Source: Bacteroides uniformis (lineage in GTDB: Bacteria; Bacteroidota; Bacteroidia; Bacteroidales; Bacteroidaceae). From it: a stretch of 64,000 nucleotides of DNA. A program made the translations under genes and the position numbers. The notes under the pieces were generated by a model. The model saw only the letters and a list, made by a program, of their open reading frames with translations. It was not told the DNA's origin and did no database searches. Where the stretch lies: NCBI RefSeq assembly GCF_025147485.1, contig NZ_CP102263.1, positions 248,001 to 312,000 on the forward strand, read 5' to 3'. Below are positions 43,401-52,539 of the stretch, in pieces (within the stretch, counting starts at the first letter, position 1; each line of letters starts with the position of its first letter).

Positions 43401-43734
43401 GAGTTACAACTTATACAACTATCTGCATAATGCCGATTACTGGACACCGGAACACACCAATTCCAAATATGCTTCTCCAGCATATAACAACTTCGACGGA
43501 CACAGCTATTACAAAGACTTTACATACATCCAAATAAAGAATATCACTTTAGGATACAATTTTGAAAAGAATTTTGTAAAGAAATTGGGACTGAGCGGTT
43601 TGGGAGTCAATATCAGTGTGGAGAATCCTTATACATTCTGTGATATACGCAGCGTATTGAACTATGACAACAGTTGGTTTGCCTCTTACCCGACTGCACG
43701 TTCCTACGTACTTGGACTGAACTTATCATTCTAA
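40495..43734 (+). CDS. SusC-family TonB-dependent transporter with STN domain, PUL 2
   Basis: The 1079-aa outer-membrane protein has a signal peptide (to about 21), an STN domain (IPLSEAMPKVEKQSGYTFFY), a carboxypeptidase-like regulatory domain (GTVIDESGEPIIGANVMVEG), EVVVIGYGTQRKSDLTGG, the plug (LIVLDGIPYNGSLSDIDPN) and a barrel ending SYVLGLNLSF. As in PUL 1, the STN domain connects it to a FecR/sigma pair. It is clearly diverged from the PUL 1 transporter, so a different ligand is likely. Confidence 0.96.
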   Translation: MDIRKQLIILILVLLCAPVSAQKKEKLITLKFTNIPLSEAMPKVEKQSGYTFFYESQQIDIKQKVSLNVKNETINKTIAALLKGTNVKFEIDATHIILYTGKNNKAISGQPQNISGTVIDESGEPIIGANVMVEGTSTGVITDLDGKYTINAPAGSNLKISYIGYVTQTVKAGRNSTVKLVEDSKTLAEVVVIGYGTQRKSDLTGGLVSVDQKKLNMINSSNLMDRLAGQIPGLSVTTGDAKPGADQTLRVRGENSLSADNAPLIVLDGIPYNGSLSDIDPNIIESLSVLKDASAAAIYGSRGSNGVILIQSKKGKKGAPQVTYKGQFRMSQPQQTIDVMTPDEYITFKQDIARLKDGWSGDQLAPENILSASELINYKKGVTNDWQDYIFRNAFTMEHQVGISGGTESTTYMGAVSYLDQEGVVYNSAMKRYNINLSVTQVLNKWLTIGIQTQFIQRDGGGITPNIEHAVKQSPYGIYKDENGKYYEEPMDQSLIINPMANVNADQDQTRRNFFINTYADILLPVKGLSARTTFGYNYRSDFTGTYYGRDTKDGRTASGKASINNEHYWDYTWENLLKYNREFGKHRFDATGLFSVQQTQKKTSKSSAESFVNDDSSYHNINAGEKNKTVGSGLSETSMLSYMLRLNYSYAGKYMLTLTGRSDGYSAFGANNKYAFFPSVAAAWNIASESFMENAQNWLDQLKLRVSYGSNGNQAINPYQTLDRLHLTNYIWGDGGAGVNGAYLANDGVGNPNLKWETTQTFNVGIDYSFFNGRINGNIEMYVANTKDLLMKRTVPIMNGYKTIWDNVGKTRNKGVEFTLNTVNIRNKDFEWSTGIIFSLNRDKIVDLRGDKKDDITNKWFIGKPLRVYYDYDVDGIWQEGDKFTYTAADGTEKEIQKGAKPGSAKVKDADGNGYIDSNDKVIIGSKNPSFLMSMSNTLTYKNFYLSFLLNGTFKVTRELNEANIGSWSYNLYNYLHNADYWTPEHTNSKYASPAYNNFDGHSYYKDFTYIQIKNITLGYNFEKNFVKKLGLSGLGVNISVENPYTFCDIRSVLNYDNSWFASYPTARSYVLGLNLSF

Positions 43735-43755
43735 ACTTACTTAAATATATATACA

Positions 43756-45372
43756 ATGAAAAATTATATATCAAAAGCAACTCTAGCTCTGTTAGTAGCT
43801 CTGTCTGCTACCGGTTGCTCTGACTTTCTGGATGAGAAACTGAAAAGTGAACTGGCTCCGGACAACACATATACAAGTTCCTATGGTTTCGAAGTAGGTT
43901 CTACCGGACTTTATGCCGAAGCACGCTCTGAATACAACACTTGGGGTGAAAACGGTGCCTTCATGCACAATGCCGCTTGCCCTTACGAAGCATTGCAGAT
44001 TGCCACTGACCTTGCTACCATGGGCACTAAAGACGGTTCTATCCAACCGTTCGGTTTTTTGACATTAACTCCAAATACCGGTATTGTGGGTTCCTACTGG
44101 AACTGGGCTTATAGCCTGATTGCAGGAGCCAATGAGATGTTGAAATACTCGGAAATAAACACGAACTGGGATAATAGCACAGACAAGGCGCTCTATCAGG
44201 CAGAATCACGTTTTTTCCGCGCCTATGCATACCGTACATTGGTTTATCTGTATGGAGACGTTCCTTATGTAGACAAGATTCAAGATCAGTTCAGAATCGA
44301 TTTTACCCGTACACCGAAGGAAGAGGTTATTGCCCACATGGTAGAAGACCTTCAGTTTGCTGTCGAGAACCTGCCTACTGACCCTGATGCCGTAAAAGTC
44401 GGCAAGCTGACCAAATGGGCGGCAGAACACTTACTAAGTGAGGTTTACTTGATGCAGGGTGATTATGCAAAGGCTGAAACTGCCGCAGAGAATGTCATCA
44501 ACAGCGGATATTTCCACTTGATGGAAGACCGCTTCGGTGAAAAGGTAAAAGCAAACGGCGATGTGTTCTCCGACCTATTCGTTGAAAACAATCAAAATCG
44601 CACATCCGGCAATATGGAAAGCATTTGGGTCATGCAGTTTGAATATAACACTACTGGTGGCGGTACAAATTCCGATGACTGGACACGCCGTGCCTGGGAA
44701 CCCAAATACTTCGAAATTACCGGTTTTGTTTTGGCAGACTCACTGGGTGGCCGCGGCTTGTCGCAATTGGTACCAATGAAATGGTGGATTGGAGAAGATA
44801 CCGGTTTCTTTGATGAAGAAGACATTCGTAATTCCGAATACAACATCAAACGTAACTGGTATTACAACAACGAGAACATGCCCGACCTTTATGGTAAAAA
44901 AGCCACGATTACAGACGAAACATGGTTTACCACCTTCCGTCTTTATCCGGCTCTGACAAAATTCTTCTATGGCCGTTCCGAAAACCTTTCTTTGACCGGT
45001 TCCTACCGTGACCGCATGAAGTTCCGTTTGTCCGAGACTTATCTCTTACTCTGCGAAGCAAGGTTGGGGTTGAACGATATTTCAGGTGCCCGCGAAGCAA
45101 TCAATGTTGTACGCCGTCGCGCACATGCTCCTGAAATTACGGACAGTGAAATGACCATGGACTTCTTGCTGGACGAACGTATCCGCGAGTTGGTAGGTGA
45201 AGAATCACGCCGCTTTACCTTATGCCGTACCGGCAAATTATTGGAGCGTACCCGCAAATACAATACAGAATCGGGGCCCGTTATGCGTGATTACCACACA
45301 TTATGGCCGATTCCTCAGAGCATAATCGATTCAAATACGGGTGCAGAATTCCCGCAAAACGAAGGATATTAA
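43756..45372 (+). CDS. SusD/RagB-family glycan-binding lipoprotein, PUL 2
   Basis: The 538-aa lipoprotein has the signal MKNYISKATLALLVALSATG-C with the lipidated Cys near residue 21, TPR-type helices (ALYQAESRFFRAYAYRTLVY) and the family ending LWPIPQSIIDSNTGAEFPQN. It starts 22 nt after the SusC stop. A terminator-like hairpin follows at 45433-45478. Confidence 0.95.
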   Translation: MKNYISKATLALLVALSATGCSDFLDEKLKSELAPDNTYTSSYGFEVGSTGLYAEARSEYNTWGENGAFMHNAACPYEALQIATDLATMGTKDGSIQPFGFLTLTPNTGIVGSYWNWAYSLIAGANEMLKYSEINTNWDNSTDKALYQAESRFFRAYAYRTLVYLYGDVPYVDKIQDQFRIDFTRTPKEEVIAHMVEDLQFAVENLPTDPDAVKVGKLTKWAAEHLLSEVYLMQGDYAKAETAAENVINSGYFHLMEDRFGEKVKANGDVFSDLFVENNQNRTSGNMESIWVMQFEYNTTGGGTNSDDWTRRAWEPKYFEITGFVLADSLGGRGLSQLVPMKWWIGEDTGFFDEEDIRNSEYNIKRNWYYNNENMPDLYGKKATITDETWFTTFRLYPALTKFFYGRSENLSLTGSYRDRMKFRLSETYLLLCEARLGLNDISGAREAINVVRRRAHAPEITDSEMTMDFLLDERIRELVGEESRRFTLCRTGKLLERTRKYNTESGPVMRDYHTLWPIPQSIIDSNTGAEFPQNEGY

Positions 45373-45432
45373 CAGCACAAAGACAAAATAAAACACGAAT
45401 AAAGGTAAAAAGATAGTTTTCAAGATTCTCAT

Positions 45433-45478
45433 AAAGGGAATTGTCCGCGTCCATTGAGAACAAAGGCAATTCCCTTAA
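45433..45478 (+). terminator. Hairpin behind the PUL 2 susD gene
   Basis: TAAAGGGAATTG pairs with CAATTCCCTTA around a 23-nt loop, followed by ATTTTATC. It lies 18 nt before the next start codon, so it resembles the attenuator seen behind susD in PUL 1. Confidence 0.7.
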
Positions 45479-45496
45479 TTTTATCAATAAACAATC

Positions 45497-48049
45497 ATGA
45501 AGATACACAGACAATTAACAGCAGCAGCCTTTCTGTTTATCAGTATGGCAATCATGGCACAAGTGCCATTCAGCAAAAAGGAAGTAAAAGAGAAAATGAA
45601 GCAAGTGGCAGACTGGCAAATTTCCAATCCTAACACTGCCCACGAACACCACGACCTGGATTGGACCAATGGAGCACTTTATGTAGGTATGGTAGATTGG
45701 GCTAAACTGGCAGAAGAGGAGTACAATGACAGCACCTACTATCAATGGCTCTATAAAATAGGAAGACGAAACTGCTGGCAACCCCATCAGCGGTTGTACC
45801 ATGCAGACGATATAACCGTTTCCCAATCATTCATTGACTTATACCGTAAATATAAAAAAGAGGAAATACTGGCTCCTACCCTGGCACGTACGGAATGGAT
45901 TGTCAACCATCCATCCAACGGTACATTCAAACTGGAGTATGGTGACAACAAAACCCTAGAACGCTGGACCTGGTGTGATGCCTTGTTTATGGCCCCCCCG
46001 GTTTATGCCAAGCTATACCGTGAAACCAACAACCGGAAATACCTCCAATTCATGGACAATGAATACCGGGCTACCTACGAATACCTATTCGATAAGGAAG
46101 AGAACCTTTTCTACCGCGATTGGCATTATTTCGGTAAAAAAGAAGCCAATGGCAAAAAGGTGTTCTGGGGACGTGGAAATGCCTGGGTACTGGCCGGTCT
46201 GGCAGAAGTATTGCAGGAGTTGCCCAAAGGCTTGATGGAACGCGCTTATTACGAAGAACTGTTTATCCGGTTATGCACACGTATCGCCGGATTGCAGAAC
46301 GAAGACGGTTATTGGCATGCCAGCCTTCTGGATCCGGCTTCTTATCCTTCTCCCGAAACCAGTTCCACCGGTTTCTTTGTATATGCGTTGGCCTATGGCG
46401 TAAATGCGGGACTCTTGAATGAAGACGATTTCATGCCAGTCATTATAAAAGGCTGGAAGGCACTGACCGATGCTGTAGATGCAAGCGGTAAACTTGGCTG
46501 GGTACAGCCTATCGGTGCCGACCCCCGTAAAGTGACGCGTGACATGACAGAAGTTTACGGTGTCGGTGCGTTTCTTGCAGCAGGATGCCAGATATACAAG
46601 ATGGCTGTAGATACGGAAGCTGATTATATAAAAATCTGGCCAGACAGAAAAACCATGCAGGGAAACCCTTTAAGTGGTTGGGTTGTTTATGCAAATGAGA
46701 ATGTCAGCGATGACTTCTGGAAGAAATACGACCATATCTATGTACCGGAAAAAGGAACAACCGTGAAAATCTCCGATTATGCACGCACACTCTATATCCG
46801 TACGCATTGGAGTACCTTCAATCCCGCCGAAGGAGTCTACGGCTGGGATACCAACGAAAAGTTGAAAAAAGTAATTCAAGGGGCACTCGACAGAGGTATG
46901 CGTCTCTCTTTCCGTGTAGTTGTCGACAGCCGCGACCGAAAAAATGAAGCCACTCCGGCCTATGTATTCGATGCAGGAGCCAAATACTATACAGACAATG
47001 GAAAACGCTCTCCCTATCCTGATGACCCTATCTTCCAGGAGAAATATGCAAAGTTCATAGAAGCATTTGCCCAAAAATACAATGACCCTGACCTGGTGGA
47101 ATTTATAGACGGCTACGGTCTTGGCAAATGGGGTGAGGCACACACTATGAAGTACATTGACCCCAAGAACCGGGAAGCTGTGTTCAATTGGATTACAGAC
47201 CTCTACGTCAAACACTTCACCAAAGTACCTTTAGTTATCAACTACCATCGTTGGATGGGTGCAGGCAAAGACTGGGCAGGTGAGGAGAATTTTGATCCCG
47301 ATAGTAAACGCTTGTTGGACAGCGCTTGCGAGAAAGGCTTTTCCTTACGTCATGATGCTTTCGGAATGAGAGAGTATTACGGCCAGTGGGAGCGAAACTA
47401 TGTGAAACCTTGGATTATGAAACGCCCGGTTCTACTGGAAGGTGGATGGATTGTGAGCAAGCACCCTTATCACAATGACCCGAGCGGTTACAAAACAGCC
47501 AAAGATGTGCGTATCGGAGAATTTGAAGACGGTCAGGAAGCTCATGTCAACATGATGGATTTCCGTGTAGGAGACGAAACCATGAGTTGGTTCCGTGATG
47601 CCTATCCTTTGGTTGAGCGTTTCATCTCCGAAGGAGGTTATCGTTTATATCCCGATTCCATTGTAGTTCCCAAAGAAATGAAGAGTGGTTCAAGAATAAA
47701 GATAGTACATCGCTGGAACAACTTAGGCTGGGGATATTGCCCAACCAATATACCACAATGGAACCAAAAGTATAAAGTAGCTTTCGCATTATTGAACCAA
47801 GACAATCAAGTAGTCTACTCTTATCTGGACAACAATACTGATTTATCCGTCTGGATAAAAGGCTATCCCACTTCCTATGAGTTCACTCCCAAACTTCACG
47901 GGGTAAAAAAAGGAACCTATACCTGGGCAGTAGCTTTAGTCGATACAACCAAAGGCAATGGAAGCAATGTTAAGGGGCTGGATATCTCTGCCAAGGGAAC
48001 CTTCACTAATTCTGGTTGGTTAAAACTGTCAGAAGTAACTGTAAAATAA
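45497..48049 (+). CDS. GH105 unsaturated uronyl hydrolase fused to a clan-A-like (DUF4832-type) domain
   Basis: The 850-aa protein has a signal peptide (to about 22). Residues 30-375 form the (alpha/alpha)6 barrel of GH105/GH88, with HADD (D104, D105) and WGRGNAW. These enzymes remove unsaturated uronates left by polysaccharide lyases. Residues 385-850 form a second domain with a TIM-barrel-like pattern (YIRTHWSTFNPAEGVYGWD, E547 in KWGEAH, E648 in LLEGGW) and a C-terminal beta-sandwich (VHRWNNLGWGYCP), close to DUF4832/GH42-like proteins. The two Glu residues fit a retaining enzyme. It is the only enzyme gene of PUL 2. Confidence 0.85.
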   Translation: MKIHRQLTAAAFLFISMAIMAQVPFSKKEVKEKMKQVADWQISNPNTAHEHHDLDWTNGALYVGMVDWAKLAEEEYNDSTYYQWLYKIGRRNCWQPHQRLYHADDITVSQSFIDLYRKYKKEEILAPTLARTEWIVNHPSNGTFKLEYGDNKTLERWTWCDALFMAPPVYAKLYRETNNRKYLQFMDNEYRATYEYLFDKEENLFYRDWHYFGKKEANGKKVFWGRGNAWVLAGLAEVLQELPKGLMERAYYEELFIRLCTRIAGLQNEDGYWHASLLDPASYPSPETSSTGFFVYALAYGVNAGLLNEDDFMPVIIKGWKALTDAVDASGKLGWVQPIGADPRKVTRDMTEVYGVGAFLAAGCQIYKMAVDTEADYIKIWPDRKTMQGNPLSGWVVYANENVSDDFWKKYDHIYVPEKGTTVKISDYARTLYIRTHWSTFNPAEGVYGWDTNEKLKKVIQGALDRGMRLSFRVVVDSRDRKNEATPAYVFDAGAKYYTDNGKRSPYPDDPIFQEKYAKFIEAFAQKYNDPDLVEFIDGYGLGKWGEAHTMKYIDPKNREAVFNWITDLYVKHFTKVPLVINYHRWMGAGKDWAGEENFDPDSKRLLDSACEKGFSLRHDAFGMREYYGQWERNYVKPWIMKRPVLLEGGWIVSKHPYHNDPSGYKTAKDVRIGEFEDGQEAHVNMMDFRVGDETMSWFRDAYPLVERFISEGGYRLYPDSIVVPKEMKSGSRIKIVHRWNNLGWGYCPTNIPQWNQKYKVAFALLNQDNQVVYSYLDNNTDLSVWIKGYPTSYEFTPKLHGVKKGTYTWAVALVDTTKGNGSNVKGLDISAKGTFTNSGWLKLSEVTVK

Positions 48050-48064
48050 ATAAGACACCCCATC

Positions 48065-48122
48065 GACTTTATAAACAAGAGGCTGAATTCAATCTTGAAT
48101 TCAGCCTCTTGTTTATAAAGTC
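48065..48122. terminator. Perfect 58-nt palindrome between convergent genes
   Basis: A 28-nt arm starting GACTTTATAAACAAGAGG is repeated as an exact inverted copy after a 2-nt centre (TC), ending CCTCTTGTTTATAAAGTC. It lies between the GH105 fusion stop (48049) and the protease stop (48131) and can act as terminator for both strands. The arm length and perfect match are unusual. Confidence 0.8.
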
Positions 48123-48130
48123 CAATCCAT

Positions 48131-51100
48131 CTATTTCTTTTGCGGCAACCTCTTCAGCAAGTGGTCCACCGCCGCTTTCAGCTGTGCATCTTCTCCCTTC
48201 AAAACAGCTTCCGGTTCATTATAGACCAGGATATCAGGCTGCAACGTGCGGTTCTCCAGATAGTTGCCCTGCATATCCATGCAACCTACCTGCGGAATAC
48301 CGAATACAATACTTGGATCGATCTGGCTTTCCCACCAGACAGCAGTCATGGTTCCTGCCACGGGAGCACCTATCAGCTTACCGATACCCAACGTCTTGTA
48401 CACAAAAGGAGTACCGTGGGCATTGCTGTAATTATCCTCGCAAACCAGCATACACGAAGGTTTCAGCCATCTGTCAAAAGGATCGCTGCCGATGTACTGG
48501 CCACGCGGCACAAAGCGTTCATACTCCTTGCCGCTAAGTAACGTCGCTACTTGTTCGTGCAGCCACCCGCCTCCGTTATGGCGGGTATCCACCACAACAG
48601 CCTCTTTCTTACGACTGCTTTCGCTCAACAAATCGGAGTAAATCTTACGGAAGCTCGGACTATCCATACCTTTGATGTGAATATAAGCAATGCGTCCGCC
48701 GGAATATTCATCCACCTTTTTGCGGCAGTTTTCCACCCAGCGCTTATACAACAGCTCATTCTGGGCACCGTAAGATATGGGCTTCAAGGTTTCTTCAAAC
48801 CGCTTTCCGGTAACAGGATCATAGACCGAGAGAATCACCTTGCGGCCTGCCTTACCTTCGAGTAACGGGAAATAATCAGCGCCAGCCTTAATGGCAACAC
48901 CATCCACTTTCTCGATAATACAGCCCGGCTTGACATCCGTCTTTTTCTTCGTCAATGGACTCTGAGCTATAATTTCTTTAATCTTCAATCCATCGCCCGC
49001 ATAAGCTTCATCATAGAACACTCCCAAAGCAGCCGTAGGAAGTGCTGCGCCCGAAGCATAATAACGCGCTCCCGTATGAGAACCGTTCAATTCACCCAGC
49101 ATCTCACTCAGCATTTCCGCAAAATCGTAGTTATTGTTGATATACGGCAAGAAGCGCTTATAAGTTTCTTTGTATCCATTCCAGTCCGTACCTTGCAAGT
49201 CTGCCACATAGAACTTATCATTTACCTGCTGCCAGATGTGGTCGAAGATATATTCACGCTCACCATAAGGGCGGTAATCGAAGAAAGCCTCAAATTCAAT
49301 TGGAGAAATCTTGCTGCCTTCAATCTCTATCTTCTTCATTCCGTCGCGGGCACAAAGGAAGATATTCTTCCCTTCCTTGTCAGGCTGCAAAGCGCCTGCA
49401 CCTACTTTCTTCAAAAGAACTTTTGTAACATTCTCTTTCAGATTGTGTTCCCAAAGATCGTACCCATCCTCGAAAACAGAAAGATAATAGAGTTTATCCC
49501 CTTTAGCAGAAAGCATGGCATCTGCCATATGCGAGGAGTTGACGGTCAGGCGTACAATACGGTCAAAGCGGTTTGCGAGGTCGAACTTTAACGGCTCTAC
49601 CTTTTTCTCCTTATCTTTGTCGGCATCCTCTTTTTTCTTCTTAGCATCCTTTTCGTCTTTCTTCCCGGCTTTTTCCTTCTCTGCCTTCTCCGCTTCCTCG
49701 AGTAAAGCGGTTTCTTCCTTGTTCATCAAAAAACGGTCGTATGCTTCAGCATCAAAGAACATGATATAAGTATCGTCTTCGGCTCCCCAACTGCCGTGGC
49801 TGCGATACCCCGCACGGTCACTGGTCCAAATCATGGCTTTTCCACCCAATACCCATTTGGCATTGCCATCGTTGTATCCGCTCTCGGTCAGGTTCACCAT
49901 TTCACCCTTGCCATCGGCATTCAGCAGCACAACATCTTTGTTGTTCCATCCACCTACACCGATATAGTCCGAAAGAATCCATTTGCTGTCCGGACTCCAC
50001 TGAAACCACTGGTCACCGTCCGAATAAGAGTATTGATACTTGCCATCCATAACGGTACGCACATCCTTTGTCTTCAAATTGATGACACGGATGGTGCTGC
50101 GGTTTTCGAGAAAGGCAATCTCTTTACCGTCAGGGCTGTATTGGGGTTGGAAAGAAGCGGCATCCGAGTTTGTCAAGCGTTCTTCCTTCAGCTCTGTGGC
50201 ATAGGTAAACAGCTTTTCATCCTTACGCACAATCGTCGAAGTGTAAAGTTGCCAAAGCCCGCCACGTTCGGAAGCATAAACCAGTGTCCGCCCATCGGGG
50301 GCAAAGTCTACGGTACGTTCCTGACAAGGAGTATTCGTTATCTGCTTCGTAGTCTTATATTCCACTGAAGTGACGTAGACATCGCCGCGCAAAACGAAAG
50401 CCACTTCCTTACCATCCGGAGACACTGCCATTTCCGTGGCACCGCTACTCTTAATCTGGCGGATAATGTCCTTGTCGTTTCTGTCGGAAACAATGCTGAT
50501 GTTCACCTTTTGCGCTTCTCCACCGGGAAGCAGGGTGTAAATCTCACCATCAAATCCATAGCACAACCTTCCGTCCGTAGCGGCACTGAGATAGCGTACC
50601 GGATTTTTGGTATAGTGCGTCAACTGCACGGCCTTCGCATCTCCGGGAGTACGTCGGTAGATATTGAAAGAGCCGTTTTCCTCACTCAGATAGTAGAATG
50701 TTTTTCCATCAGGAGCCCAAACCGGTTCACGGTCTTCTCCTCCGAAAGTGGTCAGCTGGCGGTACTGCGGTTCTTTTCCCGGAGTATACATCCAGATGTC
50801 ACGGGCAATGGGCGATACGTGATGTTTACGCCAGTAGTCCTCGTAACCTTTCTTATCTTGATACAACATCGCTCCCTCCTTATTGATGGAGATGCACTCC
50901 ATAGGCATGGACGAAATCATCGTCGGGCGCCCTCCCTCCACTGATACTCGATAGACCTGGTTGAACTGCCCGTTAGAGGGAAAGACAACAGCCTCGGCAG
51001 ACGGCATGATGCCCGCAGAGAACAAGACATGTCCGGCATCTGTAAAAGCAAGCGGCGTTTCGCTTCCCGAGTGGGTAGTCAGCCGTCGTGGTTCGCCTCC

Positions 51101-51388
51101 GTCTTTGGCCACAATGTAGACGTCCAGGCTTCCCATACGATCCGAAGCAAAAGCAATCCGCTTACTGTCCGGACTCCATACCGGAGCCGTATCATATGCG
51201 GGATTGGTAGTTATCTGCATGGCACGTCCACCGGCAACCGGCACCGTATAGATGTCTCCTTTATACGTAAAAGCAATGGTGGTCCCATCGGGAGAGATGA
51301 CACTATGACGCATCCACAGCGGAGCATCCTGCGCAAAAGTAAAACCAGCCAGGCAAGCGGCAGCAATACCTAATAGTAGTTTTTTCAT
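48131..51388 (-). CDS. Tricorn-like S41 protease with beta-propellers and PDZ domain
   Basis: The 1085-aa protein has a signal peptide (MKKLLLGIAAACLAGFTFAQ), two stretches of PD40/WD-like propeller repeats (for example AYDTAPVWSPDSKRIAFASD), a Lys/Glu-rich linker (encoded near 49590-49730), a PDZ domain (KPGCIIEKVDGVAIKAGADY) and the S41 domain with GGRIAYIHIKGM, VDTRHNGGGW and S988 in DNYSNAHG as probable nucleophile. Tricorn proteases degrade peptides. This is a periplasmic bacterial version. The start at 51388 fits the signal peptide; a longer frame to 51466 runs through the mdh terminator. Confidence 0.92.
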   Translation of the reverse strand: MKKLLLGIAAACLAGFTFAQDAPLWMRHSVISPDGTTIAFTYKGDIYTVPVAGGRAMQITTNPAYDTAPVWSPDSKRIAFASDRMGSLDVYIVAKDGGEPRRLTTHSGSETPLAFTDAGHVLFSAGIMPSAEAVVFPSNGQFNQVYRVSVEGGRPTMISSMPMECISINKEGAMLYQDKKGYEDYWRKHHVSPIARDIWMYTPGKEPQYRQLTTFGGEDREPVWAPDGKTFYYLSEENGSFNIYRRTPGDAKAVQLTHYTKNPVRYLSAATDGRLCYGFDGEIYTLLPGGEAQKVNISIVSDRNDKDIIRQIKSSGATEMAVSPDGKEVAFVLRGDVYVTSVEYKTTKQITNTPCQERTVDFAPDGRTLVYASERGGLWQLYTSTIVRKDEKLFTYATELKEERLTNSDAASFQPQYSPDGKEIAFLENRSTIRVINLKTKDVRTVMDGKYQYSYSDGDQWFQWSPDSKWILSDYIGVGGWNNKDVVLLNADGKGEMVNLTESGYNDGNAKWVLGGKAMIWTSDRAGYRSHGSWGAEDDTYIMFFDAEAYDRFLMNKEETALLEEAEKAEKEKAGKKDEKDAKKKKEDADKDKEKKVEPLKFDLANRFDRIVRLTVNSSHMADAMLSAKGDKLYYLSVFEDGYDLWEHNLKENVTKVLLKKVGAGALQPDKEGKNIFLCARDGMKKIEIEGSKISPIEFEAFFDYRPYGEREYIFDHIWQQVNDKFYVADLQGTDWNGYKETYKRFLPYINNNYDFAEMLSEMLGELNGSHTGARYYASGAALPTAALGVFYDEAYAGDGLKIKEIIAQSPLTKKKTDVKPGCIIEKVDGVAIKAGADYFPLLEGKAGRKVILSVYDPVTGKRFEETLKPISYGAQNELLYKRWVENCRKKVDEYSGGRIAYIHIKGMDSPSFRKIYSDLLSESSRKKEAVVVDTRHNGGGWLHEQVATLLSGKEYERFVPRGQYIGSDPFDRWLKPSCMLVCEDNYSNAHGTPFVYKTLGIGKLIGAPVAGTMTAVWWESQIDPSIVFGIPQVGCMDMQGNYLENRTLQPDILVYNEPEAVLKGEDAQLKAAVDHLLKRLPQKK

Positions 51389-51410
51389 AATGATTCTTGT
51401 TTTTGGAGAA

Positions 51411-51457
51411 TAAAAAAACCTCACGACTTTTCCTTTCGGAAAAAGACCGTGAGGTTT
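51411..51457 (-). terminator. Rho-independent terminator of mdh
   Basis: On the minus strand AAACCTCACGG and CGTGAGGTTT (with inner CTTTTTCC/GGAAAAG pairing) form a long stem, followed by a T-tract at 51418-51412. It lies 26 nt after the mdh stop and before the protease start. Confidence 0.85.
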
Positions 51458-51482
51458 GCTTATCATTTTAAGTTACCCTCAA

Positions 51483-52424
51483 TTAGAGAGCACCTACTTC
51501 CTTCAAAGCGGCATTTGTCTTGTGAACGGCAGCAGCGCTGGCAGCAAATTTAGCTTTTTCGTCAGCAGTCAGTTCCAGTTCAACGATTTTCTCGATACCG
51601 TTCTTGCCAAGGATTACGGGAACACCGATACAGATGTCTGATTCACCGTATTCTCCTTCCAGATATACTGAACAAGGAATCATCTTCTTCTGGTTGTGGA
51701 TGATAGACTCAACGACATAAGCGCCTGCCGCACCCGGAGCATACCATGCAGAAGTACCCAGCAACTTAGTCAGTGTAGCACCACCTACCATAGTAGAAGC
51801 TACCACTTCGTTCAGTTTTTCTTCGCTCAGCAGTGTGCTTACCGGCTGTCCTTTGTAAGTAGCCAGACGAGCCAACGGAATCATGGTAGTATCACCGTGA
51901 CCACCGATAACCATGCCTTCCACTTCGTTGGCGTTGCAGCCCAAAGCCTGAGACAAGAAATATTTGAAACGAGAGCTGTCCAAAGCACCACCCATACCGA
52001 TGATACGGTTCTTCGGCAAGCCCAGAGACTTCAATGACAGATAAGTCATGGTATCCATCGGGTTGGAGATAACCACAAGGATAGCATTCGGAGAATATTT
52101 CAAGATGTTCTGTGCAACCGACTTAACGATACCTGCATTAACACCGATCAATTCTTCACGAGTCATACCCGGCTTACGGGGAATACCGGAAGTAATCACT
52201 ACAACGTCGGAGTTGGCAGTCTTCTCATAATCGTTGGTACAACCTACAACAGTGGTGTCGAAGCCCAGCAGTTGAGCAGTCTGCATCATATCCATTGCCT
52301 TACCTTCTGAAACGCCTTCTTTCACGTCCAGCATTACCACTTCGTCAGCCACTTCATTAAAGGCTAACACATTAGCGCATGTAGCACCTACGTTACCTGC
52401 ACCTACTACGGTTACTTTTGACAT
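51483..52424 (-). CDS. mdh: NAD-dependent malate dehydrogenase
   Basis: The 313-aa protein is a full-length LDH-like malate dehydrogenase. It shows the NAD fold VVGAGNVGATCANVLA (residues 5-20), the adenine-binding acidic MLDVKEG, the mobile loop with substrate Arg residues (GIPRKPGMTREEL), VVISNPMDTMTYL and the catalytic His in VIGGHGDTTMIPLARL. It interconverts malate and oxaloacetate; in Bacteroides this belongs to the reductive branch that leads to fumarate and succinate. A -7 box TACTTTTG lies on the minus strand at 52476-52469. Confidence 0.97.
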   Translation of the reverse strand: MSKVTVVGAGNVGATCANVLAFNEVADEVVMLDVKEGVSEGKAMDMMQTAQLLGFDTTVVGCTNDYEKTANSDVVVITSGIPRKPGMTREELIGVNAGIVKSVAQNILKYSPNAILVVISNPMDTMTYLSLKSLGLPKNRIIGMGGALDSSRFKYFLSQALGCNANEVEGMVIGGHGDTTMIPLARLATYKGQPVSTLLSEEKLNEVVASTMVGGATLTKLLGTSAWYAPGAAGAYVVESIIHNQKKMIPCSVYLEGEYGESDICIGVPVILGKNGIEKIVELELTADEKAKFAASAAAVHKTNAALKEVGAL

Positions 52425-52468
52425 AATTTCTAAAGTTTTTTGTTTATAAGTGTTCTTTAAAGATGACG

Positions 52469-52476
52469 CAAAAGTA
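52469..52476 (-). promoter_or_regulatory. -7 box of mdh
   Basis: The minus strand reads TACTTTTG, matching TAnnTTTG, 45 nt before the start codon. Confidence 0.55.
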
Positions 52477-52539
52477 CAGCGAACTTCGTAATTAGAGAAA
52501 TATTTCCGTAATAATTTTAGTTAAATACACATTTAGCCA

